Source: Citrobacter telavivensis (GTDB lineage: Bacteria; Pseudomonadota; Gammaproteobacteria; Enterobacterales; Enterobacteriaceae). Taken from it: a DNA stretch of 64,000 nt. Made by a program: the position numbers and the translations under genes. The stretch covers positions 1,984,001 to 2,048,000 of the forward strand of contig CP045205.1 in assembly GCA_009363175.1 (NCBI GenBank), read 5' to 3'. Below the pieces are notes generated by a model. The model saw nothing but the letters and a program-made list of their open reading frames with translations. It had not been told where the DNA came from and ran no database searches. Below, in pieces: positions 8,845-18,240 of this stretch. The stretch's first letter is position 1. The number at the start of each line of letters is the position of its first letter.

Positions 8845-9514
8845 CGATATACGTGCGGCGCACGCACGGGGCGAACAGGAAATGTCGGTGGTGCTGCGCG
8901 CCAGCATCATCACCCCGGAAGCCCGTGAAGTCGCGGAGCTACTGGGCATCACGATTGTGGAGTGCGAGGGTGCCGCCCCGACGGCAACGCGTTGCGCGGA
9001 CGAGGCTAAATCTGAAACGCAGCGCATTCGCGAAACCATCATCGCGCAACTGCCGGAAGGGCAGTTTACCGAGAGTCTGGTCTCGCAGTTGATGGATAAA
9101 GTGCTGAAGGAAAAACAGTCGCTGGAGCAGGGCGGGATGCAACCGGGTTTTCATTCGGTGACCGGCAAAGGCGGTATCAAAGTGATCGACGGCAGCAGCG
9201 TTAAGTTTGGCCGCTTCGACGGTGCGCAGCCGCACTGCGTCGGCCTGACCGATCTCGTCACCGAGCAGGATGGCAGCAGCATGGCCGCCGGGTTCATGCA
9301 GTGGGATAACGCCTTTTTCCCGTGGACGCTGAACTACGACGAAATCGACATGGTGCTCGACGGTGAACTGCATGTGCGCCATGAAGGCGAAACGATGATC
9401 GCCAAAGCCGGGGACGTCATGTTTATCCCGAAAGGCTCAAGCATTGAATTTGGCACGCCGACGACCGTGCGCTTTCTGTACGTTGCGTGGCCTGCGAACT
9501 GGCAATCGGTATGA
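8822..9514 (+). CDS. eutQ: EutQ, cupin-fold acetate kinase of ethanolamine use
   Basis: 230 residues from a GTG start inside the end of eutP, preceded by AAGGAGG. The C-terminal half (from about residue 100) is a cupin barrel, seen in DEIDMVLDGELHVRHEGE and AKAGDVMFIPKGSSIEFG. The N-terminal half is helical and less conserved. In Salmonella, EutQ is needed for anaerobic growth on ethanolamine with tetrathionate and was shown to make acetyl-phosphate from acetate and ATP. The stop overlaps the eutT start in an ATGA at 9511-9514. Confidence 0.94.
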   Translation: MKKLITANDIRAAHARGEQEMSVVLRASIITPEAREVAELLGITIVECEGAAPTATRCADEAKSETQRIRETIIAQLPEGQFTESLVSQLMDKVLKEKQSLEQGGMQPGFHSVTGKGGIKVIDGSSVKFGRFDGAQPHCVGLTDLVTEQDGSSMAAGFMQWDNAFFPWTLNYDEIDMVLDGELHVRHEGETMIAKAGDVMFIPKGSSIEFGTPTTVRFLYVAWPANWQSV

Positions 9515-10314
9515 AAGATTTCATCACCGAAGCATGGCTCAGAGCGAACCATACGCTCAGCGAAGGGGCGGAAATCCATCTCCCTGCTGACGCTCGCCTG
9601 ACGCCCTCTGCTCGCGAACTGTTGGAAGGCCGTCATTTGCGCATCAAGTTTCTGGATGAGCAGGGCAGTCTGTTTGTCGACGACGAGCAACAGCAGCCGC
9701 AACCGGTGCACGGGTTAACCAGCAGCGATACGCATCCACAGGCCTGCTGTGAACTGTGTCGCCAGCCGGTGGCGAAAAAGCCCGATACGCTGACCCACCT
9801 GACAGCGGACAAAATGGTCGCCAAAAGCGACCCGCGTCTGGGCTTTCGCGCCGCGCTGGACAGCACCATCGCGCTGGCGGTGTGGCTGCAAATTGAACTG
9901 GCGGAACCGTGGCAGCCGTGGCTGGCGGACATCCGTTCACGGTTGGGCAACATTATGCGCGCCGATGCCATGGATGAACCGCTGGCGGCACAGTCTATCG
10001 TTGGGTTGAACGAAGATGAGCTGCACCGCCTTTCCCATCAACCGTTGCGCTATCTGGATCACGATCATCTGGTACCCGAAGCCAGTCATGGTCGCGAGTC
10101 CGCGTTGCTGAACCTGCTGCGAACCAAAGTCCGCGAGACGGAAACGATCGCCGCCCAGGTCTTCATCACCCGCGGTTTTGATGTCCTGCGTCCGGATATT
10201 TTGCAGGCGCTGAACCGGCTCTCCAGCGCGGTCTACGTGATGATGATTCTGTGTGTCACCAAACGTCCACTCACCGTCAGCCAGATTCAACAGCGACTGG
10301 GAGGTGAACAATGA
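9511..10314 (+). CDS. eutT: EutT, ATP:cob(I)alamin adenosyltransferase
   Basis: 267 residues, the E. coli length, starting at the ATG that overlaps the eutQ stop (ATGA). The enzyme adenosylates cobalamin, so the EutBC lyase gets its coenzyme locally. The metal-binding signature H-X11-CC-X2-C is complete: H67, C79, C80 and C83. This metal site is distinctive of EutT among adenosyltransferases. The C-terminal half is helical (LRTKVRETETIAAQVFITRG). Translation of eutD starts within its stop codon (ATGA at 10311-10314). Confidence 0.96.
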   Translation: MKDFITEAWLRANHTLSEGAEIHLPADARLTPSARELLEGRHLRIKFLDEQGSLFVDDEQQQPQPVHGLTSSDTHPQACCELCRQPVAKKPDTLTHLTADKMVAKSDPRLGFRAALDSTIALAVWLQIELAEPWQPWLADIRSRLGNIMRADAMDEPLAAQSIVGLNEDELHRLSHQPLRYLDHDHLVPEASHGRESALLNLLRTKVRETETIAAQVFITRGFDVLRPDILQALNRLSSAVYVMMILCVTKRPLTVSQIQQRLGGEQ

Positions 10315-11327
10315 TCATTGAACGCGCCCGTGAACGGGCTCAGCAATCCCCGGCTCGGGTGGTCTTCCCGGATGCGTTAGACGAACGGGTGCTGAAAGCC
10401 GCGCACTACCTGCAACAGCACGGTCTGGCGCACCCCATTCTGGTGGCCAGTCCGTTTGCGCTGCGCCAGTTCGCGCTCACACATCGGGTCGCGCTGGACG
10501 GTATTCAGGTTATTGACCCACACAGCAACCTGGCGATGCGTGAAGCGTTCGCTCAGCGCTGGCTCGCCCGGTCCGGGGAGAAAACGCCGCCGGATGCCCT
10601 TGAAAAGCTCAATGACCCGCTGATGTTTGCCGCGGCGATGGTCAGCGCGGGCCAGGCGGATGTCTGTATCGCTGGCAACCTCTCTTCCACGGCCAATGTG
10701 CTGCGCGCGGGCTTACGCATTATCGGCCTACAGCCGGGGTGTAAAACGCTGTCGTCTCTCTTCCTGATGCTGCCGCAGTACGTCGGACCGGCGTTAGGAT
10801 TTGCTGATTGCAGCGTGGTGCCGCAGCCGACGGCAGCGCAACTGGCGGATATCGCGATCGCCAGCGCTGACACCTGGCGCGGCATCACTGGCGAGGAGCC
10901 GCGCGTGGCGATGTTGTCGTTCTCCAGTCAGGGCAGCGCGCGTCACCCGTGTGTGGCTAACGTACAGCAGGCAACGGAGATCGTTCGTGAACGCGCGCCT
11001 GAACTACTGGTGGATGGCGAACTGCAGTTTGACGCCGCTTTTGTACCGGAGGTCGCCGCGCAAAAAGCACCTGCCAGTCCGCTACGGGGTAACGCCAACG
11101 TGATGGTTTTCCCATCACTGGAGGCGGGCAATATTGGCTACAAAATCGCCCAGCGTCTGGGCGGATATCGTGCTGTCGGGCCGCTGATTCAAGGGCTTGC
11201 CGCACCGCTTCATGACCTCTCGCGAGGCTGTAGCGTACAGGAAATTATCGAACTGGCGTTGGTGGCAGCCGTGCCGCGCCAGACTGACGTGAGTCGCGAA
11301 CGTGACTCACAAACCCTGGTTGTATAA
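10311..11327 (+). CDS. eutD: EutD, phosphate acetyltransferase
   Basis: 338 residues of the short, single-domain phosphotransacetylase class. It converts acetyl-CoA made by EutE to acetyl-phosphate and recycles CoA inside the compartment. Family motifs include VVFPDALDERVLKAA near the N-terminus and SFSSQGSARHP and VDGELQFDAA in the C-terminal half. It lacks the DRTGG and P-loop domains of the long housekeeping Pta. The start overlaps the eutT stop; eutM follows after 36 bases. The N-terminal region may act as a compartment-targeting sequence. Confidence 0.95.
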   Translation: MIIERARERAQQSPARVVFPDALDERVLKAAHYLQQHGLAHPILVASPFALRQFALTHRVALDGIQVIDPHSNLAMREAFAQRWLARSGEKTPPDALEKLNDPLMFAAAMVSAGQADVCIAGNLSSTANVLRAGLRIIGLQPGCKTLSSLFLMLPQYVGPALGFADCSVVPQPTAAQLADIAIASADTWRGITGEEPRVAMLSFSSQGSARHPCVANVQQATEIVRERAPELLVDGELQFDAAFVPEVAAQKAPASPLRGNANVMVFPSLEAGNIGYKIAQRLGGYRAVGPLIQGLAAPLHDLSRGCSVQEIIELALVAAVPRQTDVSRERDSQTLVV

Positions 11328-11363
11328 ATGGTCCCGTTCTGGACCCCATGAGAGGAAAACATA

Positions 11364-11654
11364 ATGGAAGCTTTAGGAATGATTGAAACCCGGGGCCTGG
11401 TTGCACTGATTGAGGCCTCTGATGCGATGGTAAAAGCCGCACGCGTGAAGCTGGTTGGTGTGAAACAGATTGGTGGCGGTCTGGTGACTGCGATGGTTCG
11501 TGGCGATGTTGCGGCCTGCAAAGCGGCAACGGATGCTGGTGCTGCCGCCGCGCAGCGTATCGGCGAACTGGTCTCCGTTCACGTGATCCCGCGTCCGCAT
11601 GGCGATCTGGAAGAAGTGTTCCCGATCAGCTTCAAAGGCGACAGCAACATCTAA
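11364..11654 (+). CDS. eutM: EutM, major hexameric BMC shell protein
   Basis: 96 residues of canonical BMC-H fold, almost identical to E. coli EutM through GDLEEVFPI. Hexamers tile the shell facets, and the central pore is lined by the loop near KQIGGG (residues 35-40). The ribosome site GAGAGGAAAA is strong, consistent with an abundant product. A REP element follows the stop within 15 bases, which may help fix the high EutM level relative to downstream genes. EutM is paralogous to the N-terminal part of EutK. Confidence 0.97.
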   Translation: MEALGMIETRGLVALIEASDAMVKAARVKLVGVKQIGGGLVTAMVRGDVAACKAATDAGAAAAQRIGELVSVHVIPRPHGDLEEVFPISFKGDSNI

Positions 11655-11665
11655 GCATGACTGGG

Positions 11666-11695
11666 GCCGGATGGCGCTGCGCTTATCCGGCCTAC
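11666..11695 (+). repeat. Single REP element inside the eut operon
   Basis: GCCGGATGGCGCTGCGCTTATCCGGCCTAC forms an imperfect hairpin in the 76-base eutM-eutN gap. It is the only sizeable feature of that gap apart from the eutN ribosome site GGAGG. Confidence 0.9.
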
Positions 11696-11730
11696 AGGAC
11701 AGCAGCAAAACTTAACCCACGGAGGCGGGT

Positions 11731-12018
11731 ATGAAACTGGCAGTCGTCACAGGACAAATCGTTTGTACCGTACGCCATCAGGGACTGGCACACGACAAAT
11801 TGTTGATGGTGGAGATGATCGATGCCCAGGGAAATCCCGACGGGCAGTGCGCCGTCGCCATTGACAGCATCGGGGCGGGAACCGGGGAGTGGGTGCTGCT
11901 GGTTAGCGGTAGTTCTGCTCGCCAGGCGCATCGCAGCGAAGCGTCCCCTGTCGATCTGTGCGTGATTGGTATCGTCGACGAAGTGGTGGCTGGCGGTCAG
12001 GTGATATTCCACAAATAG
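11731..12018 (+). CDS. eutN: EutN, pentameric BMC vertex protein
   Basis: 95 residues of the EutN/CcmL (BMC-P) family, which caps the vertices of microcompartments. The start MKLAVVTGQIVCTVRH and the end VDLCVIGIVDEVVAGGQ are family hallmarks; the latter holds the pentamer-interface strand. It has a good GGAGG ribosome site, and eutE follows after 11 bases. E. coli EutN crystallised as a hexamer although pentamers are the accepted physiological form. Confidence 0.96.
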   Translation: MKLAVVTGQIVCTVRHQGLAHDKLLMVEMIDAQGNPDGQCAVAIDSIGAGTGEWVLLVSGSSARQAHRSEASPVDLCVIGIVDEVVAGGQVIFHK

Positions 12019-12029
12019 GACTGAACATC

Positions 12030-13433
12030 ATGAATCAACAGGATATTGAACAGGTGGTGAAAGCGGTACTGCTGAAAATGAAAGACAGCAGCCAGCCGGC
12101 GACCGCCGTTCATGAAATGGGCGTCTTTGCCTCCCTGGATGATGCGGTGGCGGCAGCAAAAGTCGCTCAGCAGGGGCTGAAGAGCGTGGCGATGCGTCAG
12201 CTTGCCATTGCGGCTCTACGTGAAGCAGGCGAAAAGCACGCCAAAGAATTAGCGGAACTTGCCGTCGCAGAAACCGGCATGGGACGCGTTGACGATAAAT
12301 TTGCCAAAAACGTGGCGCAGGCGCGCGGTACACCGGGCGTGGAGTGTTTATCGCCACAGGTATTGACCGGCGATAACGGCCTGACGCTGATCGAAAATGC
12401 GCCGTGGGGCGTTGTCGCGTCGGTGACGCCATCCACAAACCCGGCGGCAACGGTGATTAACAACGCCATTAGCCTGATTGCGGCGGGAAATAGCGTCGTG
12501 TTTGCTCCCCACCCCGCGGCGAAAGGGGTTTCACAACGTGCGATTACGCTGCTTAACCAGGCGGTGGTTGCAGCGGGTGGCCCGGAAAATTTACTGGTGA
12601 CCGTTGCGAATCCGGATATTGAAACCGCGCAGCGGCTGTTTAAGTACCCAGGCATTGGCCTGCTGGTCGTGACCGGCGGTGAAGCGGTGGTCGACGCCGC
12701 GCGCAAACACACTAATAAACGTCTGATTGCCGCCGGTGCCGGTAACCCGCCGGTCGTCGTCGATGAAACCGCAGATCTGGCACGGGCTGCGCAATCCATC
12801 GTCAAAGGCGCGTCGTTTGATAACAACATCATTTGTGCTGATGAGAAGGTGCTGATTGTTGTCGACAGCGTAGCGGATGAGTTGATGCGCCTGATGGAAG
12901 GTCAGCAGGCGGTGAAACTGAGCGCCGCGCAGGCCGAACAGCTCCAGCCGGTACTGCTGAAAAATATCGATGAACGCGGCAAAGGTACCGTCAGCCGTGA
13001 TTGGGTCGGACGCGATGCGACCAAAATCGCCGCCGCTATTGGTCTGCACGTCCCGGATCAAACCCGACTGCTGTTTGTTGAAACGCCTGCCACGCATCCC
13101 TTTGCCGTCACTGAACTGATGATGCCGGTTCTGCCGGTGGTACGGGTGGCAAATGTCGACGAGGCTATCGCGCTGGCGGTGCAACTGGAAGGCGGCTGTC
13201 ACCATACCGCCGCGATGCACTCGCGCAACATCGACAACATGAACCAGATGGCAAACGCCATTGATACCAGCATCTTCGTCAAGAACGGGCCGTGCATTGC
13301 CGGACTGGGGCTGGGCGGTGAAGGCTGGACCACCATGACCATCACCACGCCAACCGGGGAAGGGGTGACCAGTGCGCGCACGTTTGTGCGTCTGCGTCGC
13401 TGTGTTTTGGTGGATGCGTTTCGCATCGTTTAA
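12030..13433 (+). CDS. eutE: EutE, CoA-acylating acetaldehyde dehydrogenase
   Basis: 467 residues from the ATG at 12030, matching E. coli EutE; a longer in-frame start inside eutN is rejected. The enzyme oxidises acetaldehyde with NAD+ and CoA to acetyl-CoA inside the compartment. The catalytic cysteine is C269 in the run FDNNIICADEK. Residues 1-18 form an amphipathic helix (MNQQDIEQVVKAVLLKM) of the kind that packages enzymes into the shell. It works between EutBC, which supplies acetaldehyde, and EutD. The next gene is 29 bases away. Confidence 0.97.
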   Translation: MNQQDIEQVVKAVLLKMKDSSQPATAVHEMGVFASLDDAVAAAKVAQQGLKSVAMRQLAIAALREAGEKHAKELAELAVAETGMGRVDDKFAKNVAQARGTPGVECLSPQVLTGDNGLTLIENAPWGVVASVTPSTNPAATVINNAISLIAAGNSVVFAPHPAAKGVSQRAITLLNQAVVAAGGPENLLVTVANPDIETAQRLFKYPGIGLLVVTGGEAVVDAARKHTNKRLIAAGAGNPPVVVDETADLARAAQSIVKGASFDNNIICADEKVLIVVDSVADELMRLMEGQQAVKLSAAQAEQLQPVLLKNIDERGKGTVSRDWVGRDATKIAAAIGLHVPDQTRLLFVETPATHPFAVTELMMPVLPVVRVANVDEAIALAVQLEGGCHHTAAMHSRNIDNMNQMANAIDTSIFVKNGPCIAGLGLGGEGWTTMTITTPTGEGVTSARTFVRLRRCVLVDAFRIV

Positions 13434-13462
13434 GTGCCTCAGGCCAACGGAGAGAAAGAGAG

Positions 13463-14302
13463 ATGGCGCACGACGAAGAAAGTTGGCTCACCCCAAGACT
13501 GCAAAAAGCAGCCGACCTGTGTAATCAGGCGCCTGCAACGAGCGATTCCCCACTGTGGCTGGGCGTTGACCTGGGCACCTGTGATGTGGTGTCGATGGTT
13601 GTCGACGGCGACGGACAGCCGGTTGCGGTGTGTCTTGACTGGGCTGACGTCGTGCGCGACGGCATCGTCTGGGATTTCTTTGGGGCGGTCACCATCGTGC
13701 GTCGCCATCTCGATACGCTCGAACAGCAACTCGGCAGTCGGTTTACCCACGCGGCGACCTCGTTTCCGCCGGGCACCGACCCGCGCATCTCCATCAACGT
13801 GCTGGAGTCTGCCGGGCTGGAAGTCAGTCATGTGCTGGATGAACCGACCGCCGTTGCCGACCTGCTGCAACTGGATAACGCCGGCGTCGTGGATATCGGT
13901 GGCGGCACGACCGGGATCGCCATCGTTAAGCGGGGCAAGGTGGCGTACTCGGCGGATGAAGCGACGGGCGGTCACCATATTTCTCTGACTCTGGCCGGAA
14001 ATCGTCGTATCCCACTGGAAGACGCCGAGCAGGTCAAGCGCAGCAACGCGCAGGATATCTGGCCGGTGGTGAAACCGGTCTACGAAAAAATGGCGGAGAT
14101 CGTTGCCCGTCATATCGAAGGACAAGGAATAGCCGATTTATGGCTGGCGGGCGGCTCTTGTATGCAGCCGGGCGTGGAGGCGTTGTTTCGCCAGCGCTTC
14201 CCGGCACTCCAGGTGCATCTGCCCCGGCACAGCCTGTTTATGACACCGCTGGCGATCGCAAACAGCGGGAGAGAGAAAGCGGAGGGAATCTATGCAAGCT
14301 GA
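13463..14302 (+). CDS. eutJ: EutJ, Hsp70-fold chaperone-like protein
   Basis: 279 residues with an ASKHA (actin/Hsp70) fold. Phosphate-binding loops are seen as GVDLGTCDVVSMVV at about residue 33 and VVDIGGGTTGIAI at about residue 143. It lacks the substrate-binding domain of DnaK. It is assumed to help folding or assembly of Eut enzymes, but no biochemical role is established. The 3' end overlaps eutG by 11 bases, so the two are probably translationally coupled. Confidence 0.93.
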   Translation: MAHDEESWLTPRLQKAADLCNQAPATSDSPLWLGVDLGTCDVVSMVVDGDGQPVAVCLDWADVVRDGIVWDFFGAVTIVRRHLDTLEQQLGSRFTHAATSFPPGTDPRISINVLESAGLEVSHVLDEPTAVADLLQLDNAGVVDIGGGTTGIAIVKRGKVAYSADEATGGHHISLTLAGNRRIPLEDAEQVKRSNAQDIWPVVKPVYEKMAEIVARHIEGQGIADLWLAGGSCMQPGVEALFRQRFPALQVHLPRHSLFMTPLAIANSGREKAEGIYAS

Positions 14303-15479
14303 ATTGCAGACGGCGCTCTTTCAGGCATTCGATACCCTGAATCTGCAACGCGTGAAAACGTTCAGCGTACCGCCGGTCACGCTGTGCGGGCTCGGGGCGC
14401 TCAGTTCCTGCGGACAAGAAGCGCAATCACGAGGCTTAAGCCATCTGTTCGTGATGGTCGACAGTTTCCTGCATCAGGCGGGAATGACCGCGTCGTTAGA
14501 GCGCAGTCTGGCGATGAAAGGCGTGGCGATGACGGTCTGGCCGTGTCCGATGGGCGAGCCATGCATCACCGACGTCTGCGCGGCGGTAGCCCAACTGCGT
14601 GAGTCAAAATGCGACGGCGTCGTCGCCTTTGGCGGTGGTTCGGTGCTGGATGCGGCAAAAGCGGTCGCGCTGCTGGTAACCAATCCGAATCAGACGCTGG
14701 CGGAGATGACGGAATACAGCGCGTTACGTCCTCGTCTGCCGCTGATTGCCGTGCCGACGACGGCCGGAACCGGATCGGAAACCACCAACGTGACGGTGAT
14801 TATCGACGCGGCGACGGGACGCAAGCAGGTACTGGCGCATGCGACGCTGATGCCGGACGTGGCGATCCTCGACGCCGCGCTGACCGAAGGGGTACCACCT
14901 CATGTGACGGCAATGACCGGGATTGACGCGCTGACGCATGCGGTTGAGGCTTACAGCGCGCTGAATGCGTCACCGTTCACCGACAGCCTGGCGATTGGCG
15001 CGATTGCGATGATCGGCAAATCGCTGCCGAAGGCGGTGGGCTACGGTCACGACCTCGCGGCGCGGGAGAGCATGCTGCTTGCCTCCTGCATGGCGGGGAT
15101 GGCGTTTTCCAGCGCCGGACTGGGACTGTGCCATGCGATGGCGCATCAACCGGGCGCGACATTACACATTCCGCACGGCCAGGCGAACGCCATGCTGTTG
15201 CCGACGGTGATGGGCTTTAACCGCATGGTATGTCGGGAACGCTTCAGCCATATCGGGCGGGCGCTGACCAATAAGAAATCAGACGATCGCGATGCGATCA
15301 ATGCGGTCAGTGAACTGATTGCTGAAGTGGGCCAGAACAAACGGCTCGCCGACGTCGGCGCAAAACCAGAACACTACAGCGCCTGGGCGCAAGCCGCGCT
15401 GGAGGATATTTGTATTCGCAGTAACCCACGCACCGCTACGCAGAGCGACATTATCGATTTGTACGCGGCGGCACAATAA
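14292..15479 (+). CDS. eutG: EutG, iron-type alcohol dehydrogenase
   Basis: 395 residues, the E. coli length. It reduces acetaldehyde to ethanol and so regenerates NAD+ for EutE inside the compartment. The coenzyme loop FGGGSVLDAAKA and the metal ligands in DALTHAVEAY, CHAMAHQPGA and HGQANAML are those of the group III (Fe) alcohol dehydrogenases. The N-terminus (MQAELQTALFQAFDTLNLQ) is an amphipathic helix that probably targets the shell. The ATG lies within the end of eutJ. A REP pair separates it from eutH. Confidence 0.96.
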   Translation: MQAELQTALFQAFDTLNLQRVKTFSVPPVTLCGLGALSSCGQEAQSRGLSHLFVMVDSFLHQAGMTASLERSLAMKGVAMTVWPCPMGEPCITDVCAAVAQLRESKCDGVVAFGGGSVLDAAKAVALLVTNPNQTLAEMTEYSALRPRLPLIAVPTTAGTGSETTNVTVIIDAATGRKQVLAHATLMPDVAILDAALTEGVPPHVTAMTGIDALTHAVEAYSALNASPFTDSLAIGAIAMIGKSLPKAVGYGHDLAARESMLLASCMAGMAFSSAGLGLCHAMAHQPGATLHIPHGQANAMLLPTVMGFNRMVCRERFSHIGRALTNKKSDDRDAINAVSELIAEVGQNKRLADVGAKPEHYSAWAQAALEDICIRSNPRTATQSDIIDLYAAAQ

Positions 15480-15493
15480 AAGCATACCAGGAC

Positions 15494-15574
15494 GTAGGCC
15501 GGATAAGGCGTTCGCGCCGCCATCCGGCAAAACGCGGCATCATTGCCTGATGGCGCTGCGCTTATCAGGCCTAC
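15494..15574. repeat. Inverted REP pair (BIME) inside the eut operon
   Basis: An inverted REP (15494-15528, GTAGGCCGGATAAGGCG ... CATCCGGC) faces a forward REP (15545-15574, GCCTGATGGCGCTGCG ... CAGGCCTAC). The pair fills most of the 123-base gap between eutG and eutH, the longest gap within the operon. Confidence 0.92.
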
Positions 15575-15602
15575 GAAGACCCTGGCAAATGGAGACAAGG
15601 GT

Positions 15603-16829
15603 ATGGGAATTAACGAAATCATCATGTACATCATGATGTTCTTTATGCTGATTGCCGCCGTTGACAGGATCCTGTCACAGTTCGGCGGGTCAGCGCGCTT
15701 CCTTGGAAAGTTCGGCAAAAGCATCGAGGGATCCGGCGGTCAGTTCGAAGAAGGGTTTATGGCGATGGGCGCCCTGGGGCTGGCGATGGTCGGTATGACC
15801 GCGCTGGCACCGGTGTTAGCTAAATTGCTCGGGCCAGTGATTATTCCGCTGTATGAAATGCTGGGCGCAAACCCGTCCATGTTCGCCGGCACGCTGTTGG
15901 CGTGCGATATGGGCGGCTTCTTCCTCGCCAAAGAACTGGCGGGTGGCGATATCGCGGCGTGGCTCTACTCCGGGCTGATTCTGGGGGCAATGATGGGACC
16001 AACCATCGTCTTCTCTATCCCCGTTGCGCTGGGCATTATTGAACCGTCTGACCGCCGTTATCTGGCGCTTGGCGTGCTGGCAGGCATTGTCACCATACCT
16101 ATCGGCTGTATCGCCGGCGGTCTGGTCGCGATGTACTCGGGGGTTGAGATCAACGGGCAGCCCGTCGAGTTCACCTTCGCGCTGATCCTGATGAACATGA
16201 TCCCGGTGATCATCGTCGCCGTGCTGGTGGCGCTGGGGCTGAAGTTCATCCCGGAAAAAATGATCAGCGGCTTCCAGATCTTCGCGAAATTCCTTGTTGC
16301 GCTGATCACCATTGGCCTCGCGGCGGCAGTCATCAAGTTCCTGCTGGGTTGGGAACTGATCCCCGGTCTTGACCCGATCTTCATGGCGCCTGGCGACACT
16401 CCCGGTGAAGTGATGCGCGCTATTGAAGTCATCGGTTCCATCTCCTGCGTGCTGCTCGGGGCGTATCCGATGGTGCTGTTGCTGACCCGCTGGTTTGAAA
16501 AACCGCTGATGCGCGTCGGCAGCCTGCTGAAAATCAACAATATGGCGGCAGGTGGCATGGTCGCGACGCTGGCAAACAACATCCCGATGTTCGGCATGAT
16601 GAAGCAGATGGATACCCGCGGCAAAGTGATCAACTGTGCTTTCGCCGTCTCTGCGGCCTTCGCGTTGGGTGACCACTTAGGCTTCGCGGCTGCCAACATG
16701 AACGCCATGATCTTCCCAATGATTGTCGGCAAATTGATTGGCGGTGTGACGGCGATTGGCGTGGCCATGATGCTGGTGCCAAAAGATGAAAACGTTCCGG
16801 CAGAAACGGAAGCGGAGGCGCAATCGTGA
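15603..16829 (+). CDS. eutH: EutH, ethanolamine permease
   Basis: 408 residues starting at the ATG at 15603, preceded by AGACAAGGGT; a longer frame reads back into REP sequence and is rejected. About ten or eleven hydrophobic segments are visible, beginning IIMYIMMFFMLIAAVD, so it is an inner-membrane protein. In Salmonella EutH takes up ethanolamine when the external concentration is low or pH is acid. The stop overlaps the eutA GTG start (GTGA at 16826-16829). The C-terminal tail is acidic. Confidence 0.95.
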   Translation: MGINEIIMYIMMFFMLIAAVDRILSQFGGSARFLGKFGKSIEGSGGQFEEGFMAMGALGLAMVGMTALAPVLAKLLGPVIIPLYEMLGANPSMFAGTLLACDMGGFFLAKELAGGDIAAWLYSGLILGAMMGPTIVFSIPVALGIIEPSDRRYLALGVLAGIVTIPIGCIAGGLVAMYSGVEINGQPVEFTFALILMNMIPVIIVAVLVALGLKFIPEKMISGFQIFAKFLVALITIGLAAAVIKFLLGWELIPGLDPIFMAPGDTPGEVMRAIEVIGSISCVLLGAYPMVLLLTRWFEKPLMRVGSLLKINNMAAGGMVATLANNIPMFGMMKQMDTRGKVINCAFAVSAAFALGDHLGFAAANMNAMIFPMIVGKLIGGVTAIGVAMMLVPKDENVPAETEAEAQS

Positions 16830-18229
16830 ACACCCGCCAGCTACTGAGCGTCGGTATCGATATCGGCACCACGACCACTCAGGTGATCTTCTCGCGCCTG
16901 GAATTGGTTAACCGTGCGGCAGTGTCGCAGGTGCCCCGTTACGAATTTATTAAACGCGACATTAGCTGGCAAAGCCCGGTCTTCTTTACTCCCGTCGATA
17001 AGCAGGGCGGGTTACGGGAGGACGAACTAAAAGCGCTGATCCTTGCACAGTATCAGGCGGCGGGGATCGCCCCGGAATCGGTTGATTCAGGCGCGATCAT
17101 CATCACCGGCGAGAGTGCGAAAACCCGCAACGCGCGTCCGGCGGTGATGACGCTCTCTCAGTCGCTCGGTGACTTTGTGGTCGCCAGCGCCGGACCGCAT
17201 CTGGAATCAGTGATTGCCGGTCACGGCGCCGGGGCGCAGACCCTGTCTGAGCAGCGGATGTGCCGGGTACTGAATATTGACATCGGCGGTGGCACCTCGA
17301 ATTACGCCCTGTTCGATGCCGGAAAGGTAAGCGGTACCGCCTGCCTGAACGTTGGCGGACGTCTGCTGGAAACCGACGGTCAAGGGCGCGTCGTGCATGC
17401 CCATCAGCCCGGACAGCAGATTGTCGACGAGGTGTTCGGTACCGGTACCGACGCCCGTTTGTTGACCGTCTCGCAGTTAGGGCAGGTTGCGCAGCGGATG
17501 GCGAGTCTGATCGTGGAAGTGATCGACGGTACGTTGTCGCCGCTGGCGCAAGCGCTGATGCAAACCGGGTTACTGCCGACGGGCGCGAAGCCGGAGGTTA
17601 TCACCCTGTCCGGCGGCGTGGGGGAGTGCTATCGCAACCTTCCTGCCGACCCGTTCTGTTTTTCTGATATTGGGCCGCTGTTGGCGACGGCGCTGCATGA
17701 GCACCCGCGTTTGCGCGAAATGAACGTGCAGTTCCCGGCGCAAACCGTGCGCGCCACGGTGATTGGCGCGGGGGCGCACACGCTTTCGCTCTCCGGCAGC
17801 ACCATCTGGCTGGAAGGGGTTCAACTGCCGCTGCGCAATCTGCCGGTGGCGATCCCGGTGGATGACGCCGATCTGGTGAACGCGTGGCAACAGGCGTTGA
17901 TACAGCTCGATCTGGATCCACAGACTGACGCATACGTACTGGCGCTTCCCGCCTCGTTGCCGGTGCGTTATGCCGCATTACTCACGGTCATCGACGCGCT
18001 GCTCGCGTTTATCGCGCGTTATCCGAATCCGCATCCCCTGCTGGTGGTGGCCGAGCAGGACTTTGGTAAAGCGCTGGGCATGCTGTTGCGCCCACAGTTA
18101 CAGCAACTCCCGCTGGCGGTCATTGACGAAGTGATTGTCCGGGCGGGCGACTATATCGACATTGGTACGCCTTTATTTGGCGGATCGGTTGTGCCGGTGA
18201 CGGTGAAATCACTCGCATTTCCTTCCTGA
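16826..18229 (+). CDS. eutA: EutA, ethanolamine ammonia-lyase reactivase
   Basis: 467 residues starting at a GTG that overlaps the eutH stop. EutA exchanges damaged cobalamin out of EutBC using ATP. The N-terminal phosphate loop GIDIGTTTTQVIF and the second loop NIDIGGGTSNYALF place it in the ASKHA ATPase superfamily, as do other B12-enzyme reactivases. It lies directly ahead of the lyase genes, 11 bases from eutB. Confidence 0.95.
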   Translation: MNTRQLLSVGIDIGTTTTQVIFSRLELVNRAAVSQVPRYEFIKRDISWQSPVFFTPVDKQGGLREDELKALILAQYQAAGIAPESVDSGAIIITGESAKTRNARPAVMTLSQSLGDFVVASAGPHLESVIAGHGAGAQTLSEQRMCRVLNIDIGGGTSNYALFDAGKVSGTACLNVGGRLLETDGQGRVVHAHQPGQQIVDEVFGTGTDARLLTVSQLGQVAQRMASLIVEVIDGTLSPLAQALMQTGLLPTGAKPEVITLSGGVGECYRNLPADPFCFSDIGPLLATALHEHPRLREMNVQFPAQTVRATVIGAGAHTLSLSGSTIWLEGVQLPLRNLPVAIPVDDADLVNAWQQALIQLDLDPQTDAYVLALPASLPVRYAALLTVIDALLAFIARYPNPHPLLVVAEQDFGKALGMLLRPQLQQLPLAVIDEVIVRAGDYIDIGTPLFGGSVVPVTVKSLAFPS

Positions 18230-18240
18230 GGGAACGACTT

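Noticed and set aside
11958..12029. N-terminal extension of EutE into eutN
   Set aside because: The extension is out of phase with eutN coding and absent from homologs; the ATG at 12030 gives the 467-residue family length.
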